NCBI GenBank assembly: GCA_031002005.1
Contig: CM061920.1
Span: 46,292,610-46,356,609 of the forward strand
Direction: 5' to 3'
Origin: Vandiemenella viatica
Taxonomy: Eukaryota; Arthropoda; Insecta; Orthoptera; Morabidae
Length of the DNA stretch: 64,000 nucleotides
The notes under the pieces are model-generated. The model worked only from the letters and a program-made list of their open reading frames with translations. It was not told the DNA's origin and searched no databases. How positions within the stretch are numbered: the stretch's first letter is position 1; each line of letters opens with the position of its first letter. The translations under genes and the position numbers were made by a program. Below are positions 23,401 through 35,400 of this stretch, one piece after another.

Positions 23401-26400
23401 AATGATAGTTATTTTCACTGTTCAGAAAGGCAATGCAAATATTGACCCCAGAGACGAAGTGCAATCGTTTAGGGTTTGCCAATATGTGAGCAGTAATGAA
23501 GCTGCATGGTGGATCTTGAGTCTTCTGCTGCACGAAAGATACCCAACTGTGACCCACCTGGCTGTACATTTGCCAAATGGTGAACGAATTTTCGCGAAAA
23601 AACTGGTGACACCTCCTAGGATGACATTAACTGCATTTTTAAGCTTTGCAAAAAGATCATTTTGCAAAAACATTACTCTATGCTAAAGTTTCTCGCTATT
23701 ATTTGTGGAATATTTCCAAGAAAGATTGGAAGCACCGTGTACACGGAACTCCTGATCAGAACTGGCCAGACGTAAAGGCAGGAGATTCACTGGGCTGCAT
23801 ATACACTGTTCATGTTAGCAACTTCGAGTGTTACTGCTTGCAGATGTTGCTCAACCATGGACGAGGTCTGACGATTTTCCATAAACTCGATACAGTTAAT
23901 GGACAACAATAGACAACATACAGGGAAGCATGTGAGATATTTGGGCTACTGGAAGACGATAACCACTGGGACGCTACGATGGAGGAAGCTGTGTTATGTC
24001 GCTCGCTAGCAAAAGTGAGAGAGCTGTTTGTTATTTTAATAAGAACATGCTGATTATCCAACCCTCTCTATATATGGGAGACATATAAAAAAACTTTGTC
24101 AGAAGATAACACTCTCAGATTTCAAGGAATAAATGAGGCCGATAACAATTATATTTTCAATATTGATTGTAGACAAAATATTATCAATACAGGGGAAAGA
24201 ATTAGCTGATTTTGGTATGCCTACACCACAGCACATGGGATAATTGTCAAGTGATGTAATCAGTGATCTCAACGCCGCAGCTTTAGAGGTGTACATGAAA
24301 GAAGTGGAGCTCCGTTTATTGCATGCACAGAGGGAAATCTTCAACAAAATATTGTGATGTGTTGAGAATACGGATTGAAGTATCTTTTTTAGATGCACAA
24401 GGGGCACGGGCAAAACATTTCCTCTCAATCTTCTTTTGGCACAAATTTACAAAGACACAAATATAGTGCTGGCTGTTTCATCTTCAGGTATTGCTGCAAC
24501 ATTGCTCAGCGGTTTTCCAGTTACCGTTTAATGTCACAAGCGATGAAATCCCGATGTGAAATATGAACAAGAACAGCAGCACAGCGCTGTTTTGCAGCAG
24601 TGCAAGTTGATCGTGAGGGATGAGTGCACTATGTCACACAAGCACACAGTTGAGGCCCTGAATCGCAGCCTGCAAGACATACGTGGCAACTGAACACCGA
24701 TGGGAGGTATACTAGTTTTGCCTGCTGGCGATTTCTTTCAGATACTTCCTGTTATGGAGAGCAGTACTCCGGCAGATGAAATGAATGCATGCCTCTAGGC
24801 GTTGCCGCTTTGGGCTATGGTGGAAAACCAACATCTCATCACCAACCTGCAAGTCTGGTTATATAACAGTCGTAAATCAGATTCAAAGCTGCTGGAAATT
24901 GTGGGTGGTCGCCTTCAAACAGATGAGGAGGGAATAATTCACTTCATATCCGATTTTTGCCGATTGTTGTCAGCTCGAAACACGAGCCATTACTAATGTT
25001 TTCCCGAGCATACAACTAAATATCAATGACGAAAACTGGTTTTGTGAGAGGACCATAATTGCCCCGAAATATGACTGTTACTGAAATAAATAAAAAATAT
25101 TGGATGAAATAACTGGAGAAGTGCCATCAATACAGTAATGTCAGCTGACAATGGTGCTACCTACCCCGTCAAGTATTTAAAGCTCCTTGGAGTTGTCTGG
25201 AGTGCCGTCCCACAAACTCGAGCTTTAGTTCTTCTGATGCGTAATCTCCCCCCCCCCCCCCCCAAGATTGTGCAATCGCACCAGATTATGCATCACAGAA
25301 CTAGGAAGAAACATTTTGAAGGTGACAATTCTTACCGGTGCCTCTAAAGGGGAAGCTGTATTAATTCCGCATATCCCAATTATTCCCAGTAATATTCCTT
25401 TTCAATTTAAATGATTACAGTTCCCATTAAAAATTGTATTTTCAATGACAATTAGCATCGCTGGGTCAAACGTTAAAAGTGGTGGGAATACATTTGGATA
25501 CTCCCTGCTTTTCCCATGGTCAATTATATGTTGCCTGCTCACGGGTATCTAGTGTAAAAAATTTAAGTGTTTTTTTTTTTTTTCAGAAAATAACAAGTCC
25601 TACAATATTGTTTATACTGATGTATTAAACTGAAAATACTCCTAACATACAGGATATTTTTATTGTTTTAAAAGTTCAATGAAGTTGTTGTGGAACATAA
25701 ATGATTTTTTGTTATTTTATTGCAATATTTATCACTGCTATTACTAATAAAAATAGCTCTAAAATAAATTGTATGGTCGTATTGACTTGGTGACAAGGTT
25801 TCTTTACACCTGCGCTGTCAGCCCCTTTCGTAGCCGTTTAACCTAATCCAGTAATCCTACCGGGCATAGAGGACTCACAGTTCAACGTGGAATGAGAACC
25901 ACGTGAGCATTCTGGTGTACTTCACATCACAGAATAACCTATGCCAGAGGTGAAAGTCAACCTATGAAAATCCTCGCCGAGACTGGGATTCAAGCTGGGG
26001 ACTTTCCCATTTCCAGTTGGATGCTCTAACTTACCACTGAGCAACCAGACCACTCAAGAAAATCTTATATTACAACACTCTTCAATGCGGACGAAGTTTG
26101 CGGTAACTACTAGTAATGAATATTGTGATTTAGTATGTTGCCCAGTAGTTGTCAGATAGCAAAATCTGTGACATCAAATTTCTGAGCCTTTCCCTCATCC
26201 CTCTGAAGTTAAACCAAACATCTGAAATGTATTTGTAACATTGTAGAATACAATGTTTAAAAATAATTATACAAATTTTGGGAACATAGAATGTAATGAG
26301 AACAAAGTATAGGTACTGAAAACTTCTTAATCTAGTTGTTCAAATTTATGCACATTTATAAGAATGAAGTGTGTATATGAAAAAAAAAAAAAATGAATTT

Positions 26401-29400
26401 GTTCTAAGTAAACTACCATGGTACCTAGAAATTAACTGACCTGAAACAAATTAAGGGTATCTGAAGAGTATTGCACTGTGTTACAGATCGTGTGCCAGCA
26501 ATGATTGCAGGAAGAAAACGACCATCTGATTCTCCATTATCTGCAGAGTCAGTCATTGCAGCAAAGGTAGGACTTTTCAGACCTCTTTCACAATTGATTG
26601 TAAGAAATACATAAATCTGTGCACACCACTGATGTATTAGTGTTAAGAGTAATGATATTAGGTCAGATGATGTTAGAATTTGAAATTTTTTAATCAAATC
26701 TGTTTACCATAACATACAAGTAATCAATTCATTATAAAATAAAAACTGTGCTCAGTAATTTGCATTACCATCTCATTTTCCAGAGTTTAAAAGTGCCTAA
26801 AATTTTTTTGTTATCTCGTGTCGGTATGATGAGATTAAATCGAGATAGAAAGAGAAGAATTGCATCAAACCAATTGAGATCCTGCTTGTTTTTAGGTTAT
26901 CAGAGAGCTAACAGTAAAAATATAAAAAAATTTGAAGGGAGTATGCCAGCATCGGAAAATTTGGTCATTTTCTGTATGGTAACAAAAACAAGGAAGGAAA
27001 AGAGAAATAACCTGTCACTTTCCACAGGTGAAGGCAGCATGTTTAGGAAAAATACAAAAACATTTCACAATATTTCAGCAAATCCCTTAATCTTGTGATA
27101 GATGGCCAAAGGAAAGGTAGGTCTGGATGTACATCCAGACATACAACATGACTGAGCCAAAGATGCACCAAGTGGGAAGAATTATGATGTGATGTTTGGG
27201 GAATTGAGGGGAGGGGTGGGGGGAAGCTAGGTGATAATTGTGTGAAAGTACAACCTCTGTAATAACCAGTTAAAGTAAAATAGTTATTTTTAAAAAAAGG
27301 TAAGTTTTGGATCTTTTTAAAACAATTCGGTATTAATTTATAATGTAAGTGACAGATTTGGCGGTTAAGGCCAGGGGGATGCTTGATGTCTAGGATGTGT
27401 TCATAGGCCATTTCCAATGTCAGTAAAATCTCTGATGGCTCTTACTGTAAAACAGGTGTTGAGATTGTCTGTCATTTGAGCTAGCATAGGCTGCTACTGG
27501 ATGATATACACTGATCAACCAGAACATTGACCACCTACCTTATTAGCGGTATGTATGCCTTTGTCATGGATAACAGCAGCGATTTGTCTTGGCATGGAAG
27601 CAGTGAGGCCTTGGTAGGTCACTGGAGGGAGTTGGCGCCATATCTGCACACACAAGTCACCTAATTCCCATAAATTCTGGGGAGACTGGTGATGAGCTCT
27701 GACGCCACGTTCAATCACATCCCTGATGAGTTTGATCGGGTTCAGATCCAGCGAGTTGGGGGGGGGGGGGGCCAGCACATCAATTGCAACTTGCCACTGT
27801 GTTCCTCGAACTACTCCATCACACTCCTGGCCTTGTGACATGGTGCATTATAATGTTGAAAAATGCCACTGCTGTTGGGAAACATGGTCGTCATTAAGAG
27901 GTGTACGTGGTCTGCAACCAGTGTACGATACCTATTGGCAGGCCCGCCGCTAGCTGTTTGAGCGCCCGCGTGCAATACCGATTATGCCGCCCTCTGTCTA
28001 ACTACAGCCAGTGGTGGATCTAGGAGTTTTCCGAACCTGGTCAAAAGACTGCGAGATTGCTGCCCCTTCAAATAATGTTTGCCGGGGCGGTGACTGTCGA
28101 TCACTCGATTTGCCCCTCCCCCCCCCCCCCCCACCTCGATGTGCCGCCATCATGCGATGCACACCCACTTACGGCGGCCCTGCTTATTGGCGATCATGGC
28201 GACTTGCACAAGCTCCACTGAACCCATGGATGCCTATGTGAATGTTCCCCAGAGCATTATTGAGCTGTTGCCAGCTTGTCTCCGTCCCACAGTACAGGTG
28301 TCAATAAGCTATTTCCCTGGAAAACTATGGATTCGCATCCTCCCATCGGCATGATGAAGAAGGTATAAGGATTCATGCAACGCTCTGCCACTACGCCAGT
28401 GTGTAGTGACAATGGTCACATGCCCATTTCAGTCGTAGTTGCCAATGTCGTGATGTTAACATTGGCAAATGCGTGGGTCATTGGCTGTGGAGGCTGTGTT
28501 TGGTGCACTGTGTGTTCAGACACACTTGTCTTCTGCCCAGCATTAAAGTCTGATGTTAATTCCACCAGTTCTCTGCCTGTCCTGTTTTACCAGTTTGCCC
28601 AACCTACGACATCTGACATGTGTAAAGAGGGATGGCCATCCAACCCCTTGACGTTTGGACATGGTTTCCCCTTGGTTTTGCCAGTTGTTGAAGATACTCA
28701 CCACAGCACTCCTAGAACACCTGACAAGTTGTGCAGTTTCCAAAATACCTGTGGCTGAGCCTCCAGGCCATCACAATCTGCCATCGGTAAAACTTGGGTG
28801 GATTGCGCGCCTTTCCCATTCTAAACACAGATAGCACGTTCACTGATACTTCATTCACCATGTGTGTGTCTGATTGGTAGTCATTCCTTGTCAGGTGACG
28901 CTGCTATCGTCTGGATGAGTTTATGTTGACAGTATGTAGGTAGTCGTAATGTTTTGGCTGACCAGTGTATGTTGGCAGTGTAAAATATTTGCGGTGGTCA
29001 TTCATGCTGATGGACATTTTTCAGTGGCAAAGCCAGTGTAAGACTGTGCAGTGAAGGTGGGTAAGTTGGTAAATGCAGTGAGAGTATTAGTGCCGTATTA
29101 TGAAAATATTCCCATGTGATCAGATTGGAATAGGTAGTGGTGGCTGGATGCCTGCTGCAAGTTTTGTAGTGTGGTGTAGAACATTGTGAAGAAAGTCAGT
29201 AATTTTCAGAAAGTGAGTACTTGTGAAACAAGATGTTCTTTAGATTGTGAGGTTAGCTGAAGCATGTGCATGGGGCAGTGATTAGGATTTTTGGAAGGAT
29301 GATGCGTATATTGTGAATGAAACATAGAAAGTCATGCCCACTGAAAAAGATTCTGACTCCAGGCAAGGAGAGAACTGGGTGATGAATTTTGGGATGTAAT

Positions 29401-32400
29401 CAGCTTTAGGAGATCCTGAATGGGAGTTATGTAAATGATAGGTGTAGCATGAGAGATTTGCTTTCGCACAACATCAGGGGTAACAGCAGGAAATTTAAGG
29501 TTGTATTATCCCTCCATACCCCCCCCCCCATTATCTGGAAAATGATTCATTATTGTAACCAATTCTTCGGCCACAGATTGCAAGGCTATGGAAGGAATGG
29601 CAATTGCAGGTATTTTGTAAATTAGTTGGCTTGATGTGCACATAAATGTGGAGGGCACTTTGTGATAGGGAGAGTATTCAGAAAGATAATCCACATATGG
29701 CAATAAGTGCAGGTGAAGCTGACGAAATGCTGATTGTTAAGGGAATTGAGGAAATCTAGGAGGTGGTCTTTGCTGGGGGTCCAGATCATAACTGTGTCAT
29801 CTATGTATCTGAACCACACAAGGAGACTGTCCGGGGATCGTATTTTCAGGAAATGTTCCAATTCACTGAGGCGCTAACAGTGGGGGATATTGATGTACAG
29901 GGAAGAGACCTTCCTTTTCTCCCTGTACACCAACATCCCCCACTGTAAGGGCCTTCGTGCCATAAAACACTTACTTGAAATGTGACCCCCAACAGCCTCC
30001 CCTGTCAAATAACAGGTTCTGGTAAATACAATGCTGCTCTTTGAAGTGTCTGACCTTGTGCTTTATTAATGGCCATAACCAAAGCTACTTTTATTGGGAA
30101 TTGTTTTCTTAGCATTTGGAAAGGCACGGTTGGATCAGAATGTGAGAGTTTAATGCAAGGTCTAAGCACAGTTTTATCAGAATGAATGAATTTAGCGATG
30201 ATTTACTCACCCAAGGGAGTCACCACTAATCCAGCAGCATTAATTTCCCTGATTAGTGTTAAGATTTCTGATCATTGTTATATATATATATATACACACT
30301 AACGGACCTGTGCAATTATTTCACACAGTATCATTCAGTCGCTGAATGGTAATATAATAACATGGAAATAAATAAATGCAAGTATTTATTAATGAAAAGT
30401 ATTTTATTTTGAAGAATAGAATTAAATATCAGTCTTATTGTAAAAAAAAAAAAAAAAATAAAAAAAAATTGAGGTAGTAAACTGAACGGATTTAAGGAAT
30501 TGAAAAATTTTGTAGGGTACATTTGAACGTTGTTGATTTCTTCATGTTGTAGAGAATCAGAATGTAGGCAAACTTTTTCTTCTCCAGCCAACAAATTCTG
30601 ACATATTCATTAACTAGCATTTGCTCGCTGCTTCGTGTGCTTTGGTATGTGTAAAAATTCTTTACAGATTTTATTCTATTACCAGATATTAATGTTGAGA
30701 GGCATGAATTCTAAATGCCTTCTAAAAACTTTCCTTTGTTTTAGTTATTGCCTTAGGTTTGGTTTTCAAATTGATGTCTGAGAGTTCTGTTTCATTCATA
30801 TTTCAATATTATACAATTTACGAAATAGTAGAAAAGCTATCTAAAACATTAACTGTACTAATTCGTAGAGATAATTATTGAGAGAAGGAAAAACAATTGT
30901 TTAGAAAGGGTTTTATTTTTGTGACATAGGTAGGTATTACAATGTTTAAGAGAAATAAAATGTTACCTTTACCTTACTTAGTAGGTTGGTCACTGTAATG
31001 ATTGTGCACCATTTTTAAATGCTGATACGGAGGACTGCACGATTTATTATTAACTTAATTGCAATGTAGCTAATGCTCTGGTGTCAATTCTCCCAGCCAT
31101 CTAATTACGCTTTTTTTAAACATTTTCTTTTATAATTGGTGTGTTAAATCCCTCCCCCATTTATTTTTCTGTTACAAATTTTAATTTTAAATTCCTTAAG
31201 TGTTTTTGGTACATTATTCATCACTTCACTTGGTAATTTGTCCCAACCCTTATACCCTTACCAACAAAAGAAAATTTTCCTGCTCCCTTATACATGAAAT
31301 AGAGTGCCAGTTTGTGGTCATGGTCATGTTTCCCTTTACATGCAATATTCCTAATTCCTTGTCCATTATCCCCCCAAGCCCCATCACCAACATATGCCAC
31401 GTATATTCCCAGCGCTTTCTTCACCCTCCTACCTTTCTCCTGTGATTTCCATTCCCAATTTAACTTTCTGAAGTTGAATTTTTTTCCTTTTGCTGTTAGA
31501 ATATTGGTTTTATTTTCACGATATGTTAGTAAGATCAGTTATTTCTGCTATAAAATATAAATTTACGTGGATTAAAACTAATCTTACGCGGTATAACATG
31601 TTAAAGATTATTTTTAATTTCCTTTGCTTTCAAATCACGGTATTACTTATGTCATTATTTCAGCCACATAAAAGTAATTCCAAAATTTCTTGATTCGATC
31701 AGGGTACAGTGTATGTATTAATGCACATTTGACTGAAACTGTGATTTTTTAACTGCAATATTATCGGAGGTTGTGGTTTGGTTGAAATACAGCCTGGACC
31801 ATGATGACAATTGATAAGCTTTGTTCAAACATAAGAGACAATATGGATTTAGCTTTATAATTAATTCGATTTAGCATCAGGATATTAATTATTTTAAATT
31901 CTCTTTGCTTTCAATAAAGCCGTATTATCGATATTATTATTTTAGTCGCATATAAGTACCTCTAGTAGGCCAAATTTCGATATTGAAACAGTAAATGTAT
32001 TAATGCGCATGTAACAGAAGCCACGTTTGTCATTAGGTTCAAATGCAGTCTGGACCAGAATGACAATTGACACGCTATGGCATAAGGCGTAATGGATCTA
32101 GATTTATTATTTATGCAGTGCAACTTAAGGTGTTACTTGCCTAATTAATTTTTAATTTCATTGGTTGCATGTTGATATGTCATTAACTCAATAACGCGCA
32201 TGGAGAAAAAAATCAGGGTTATGAAGTTATTTTATTAACTGACTTCAAAAAAGGAGGTGGTTCTCAATTCGTCTTTTTTTTTATGTCTGACCAGCGATAT
32301 CTTCGTCAATTTTGAACCGATTTAAATTAAATTTTTTTTAGTGGATAGGGTATACCTCCAAAGTAGTCCCATATAAATTCCATTGAGAAACCACCCCTTC

Positions 32401-35400
32401 TACCCCCCTCCGCCCCCTAATTTTTATACAAATCCACATTTTTTATTCGATCTCGATTAAACTTTGGACATATATAGCCAAAAATAAAGAGAAAAATACT
32501 GTTAACTTTTGGTTTAAAAAAAACTTAACCCCTATCCACCCCATTAATTTTTGCCAATTTTCTTTATTCAAAGCCACAGTCGACACCATTTAACTGATCT
32601 CCATTAAAGTTGGCAATTACATGTAATTTTTCATGGAGAAGGATTCTGACCAACAAAAAAAATAAAAAAATAAAAAACCACACCTCTCCCATTTACACCC
32701 CTTAATTTTATAGAAACCTACATTTCTTATCTGATTTTTACTGAACTTTGCCTATGTATACTTTAAAACAAAGAGAAAAATCCTGTCAATATTTGGTCTT
32801 CCAAAGTTCAACCCCTCCCCCCTCCTTCCTCCCCTTTAATTATTGTCAATGTTCTTCATAAAATGCTACACTCGACACCGTTTGACCGATTATCATCAAA
32901 GTTGGCATATACATGTAATTTCTCATGGAGAATCTGAACAAAAAATAAATAAATAAAAAACCACCCCTCTCCCCTTTACACCCCTTAATTTTTATACACA
33001 CCTACATTTTTTATACGATTTTGATGAACTTTGGACATGTATAGTAAAAAATAAAGAGAAAAATACTGTCAACTTTTGGTTTGAAAAAAATTGAAGCCTT
33101 CCCCCCCTTTCCACCTAAATTTTTACCAATGTTCTTTATACAAAGCTACAGTCGACACATTTAACTGGTCTCCATTAAAGTTGGCATATACATGTAATTT
33201 TTCATAGAGAAGGTTTCTGACCAAAAAAAAAAAAAAAAAATTAAATAAATAAATAAACCACCCCATGTCTCCCTTTACACCCTTAATTTTATAGAAATCT
33301 ACATTTCTAATCTGATTTTTATTGAACTTTGCCCATGTATACTTTAAAACAAAGAGAAAAATCCTATCAATATTTGGTTTGCCAATGCTCAATCCCTTTC
33401 CTCCTTCAAACCCCATTAACTTTTGTCAATGCTCTTTATACAAAGCTACAGTCTCAATCATTTCACCCATTACCATGAAAGTTGGTGCTTATATGTATTT
33501 TTTCACGAATAAGGTGTCTGACCAAAAGATCTAAAAACCACCCCCTCTCCCCATTAAACTGCTTAATTTTTATACACAACCACAGATTTATCCGGTTTAG
33601 ACAGAACTTGGCAAATTTTTACTGTAGAACAAAGAGAAAAATGATATCAACTCTTGTTTGCGAAAAATGAATCCCTCTTCCCTTTTCCGCCCCCTTGATT
33701 TTTGACAATTTCTTTTTAGAAAGCTACAGTCGACACCATTTGACCGATCTTTATTAAAGTTGGCACATATATATGTAATTTTTTATGGATAAGATCGCAA
33801 AATGGGAACTGCTGCGGCATATTTAAAATACCAAACGAACTATAATACCACTAAAAATTTAAAAATAAAATAATTGTTTAAAAAAACATAAAAACCGCTT
33901 TCAAGAAGAAAGCACTAAAAATTTTAAAATAACTTTATACCTTGCTTAGGAAAAAGTAAATCTAAATGGACAACATTTTACATTACTTTCATTGAAATTT
34001 TGACATTAATTAGTTATTTTTGGAGTCGGTGCCAACGAAAGCAAGAAAAACAAAAAGATAAAAACAATAAGGAATAACAACAATACATAAAAAATCATGT
34101 TACTGCTTACCTACAATTAATGCCAGAAACGTGTTTCAACAAAACTGACACATACAAATGATACGCCGATATTATACCAACTGTAAATCGTTTACTGCAT
34201 GATGCAACCCACAAACTGACACTGTAGCACCAGAGATATGCCTGGATGACCAATAAGGCCAAGCCACAGATTAAAATACTATTAATTTGTTTCCCTAAGC
34301 TATTTCCCGCAATAACACTATCTGCCTCACGACATGCTGTAAAATATTGGGAATTTTTGTTCGTACTCCCCGTTTCGCCTCCGTCAAAAGAAGTTTAGTA
34401 ATTCGATCTTCACGATGTGACAGCTGGCACCGACTTCAAAAATAACTAATTAATGTCAAAATTTCAATGAAAGTAATGTAAAATGTTGTCCATTTAGATT
34501 TACTTTTTCCTAAGCAAGGTATTAAGTTGTTTTAAAATTTTTAGTGCTTTCTTTTTGAAGGCGGTTTTTATGTTTTTTTAAACAATTATTTTATAGAAAG
34601 AATTTATTTTACTGCCTGTGGTTTGAACAGCAGCCAAAATTTGTACACACATTCCCTGGGTGATATTATTTAAGAATATTTGCACACGAGAGCCATCAAG
34701 TATATATTAATCGAGTAAAGTCCATCAGAATATGGACAGTTCTTCTGAAGTTGTTACGGAAAAGCTACGTATTGTTACCTGTTAGCTGTTTCTCAGACGT
34801 CTTTCTTTGAGAAAAAAAAATTGAATTTCGTATCCGTAATGATATGTAAGGAAGAAGTATTGGCGTATTGTCATCTATTGTACAGCGGGAAGACATATTG
34901 TACCAGAGACAAACTGTTTAACTGTCTACCAGAGACAATACATATCAACCACATTAGTAATCTATAACGTATTTAGCATTGAAACTGACCTGTTAGGATG
35001 TAAGTAAATGGTGATTATGTATGATTCACGTATTCAGTTTGTTTGTTTTTTTTTTTTGAAGAGTACTGCAGTACAGAAAACCGAATTAAAAAAAGGAAAA
35101 AAAAAAAAAAAAAAAACGGATTCCTAAGTTTTGTCAGATTTTCGCGAAAGTAGTGAGTGTCTGAAAGTGCATAATGATCCATTGCCCACAATTTCCCATA
35201 TATAAAGGTTTTTAATTGCTTGCTCCTCCCCATGGTACATGTAAGTAATTAGCTATTTCCGCAGATTTTGTCTCACACCATTTGTTCTAAAAAATTGAAA
35301 ACCCCGTCCAAATTGTTGTGATACTTTTTGCAAGGCTCCCGTTCTAATAAGAGAGACATGCAGATTGCTTACAGATTTATAATAGTATAGATTGTTTTGC

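Larger units (their letters stand above)
27509..28967 (-). mobile_element. Tc1-like transposon with a nested hAT MITE
   Basis: The left end CACTGATCAACCAGAACATT follows TA (27507-27508), and the right end inverts as CACTGGTCAGCCAAAACATT before TA (28968-28969): Tc1/mariner-type TIRs and TA duplication. The element is 1459 bp including a 244-bp MITE plus its 8-bp target duplication. The transposase is on the minus strand and broken. Confidence 0.8.

Noticed and set aside
30281..30296. TA microsatellite
   Set aside because: Ordinary short simple repeat without context.
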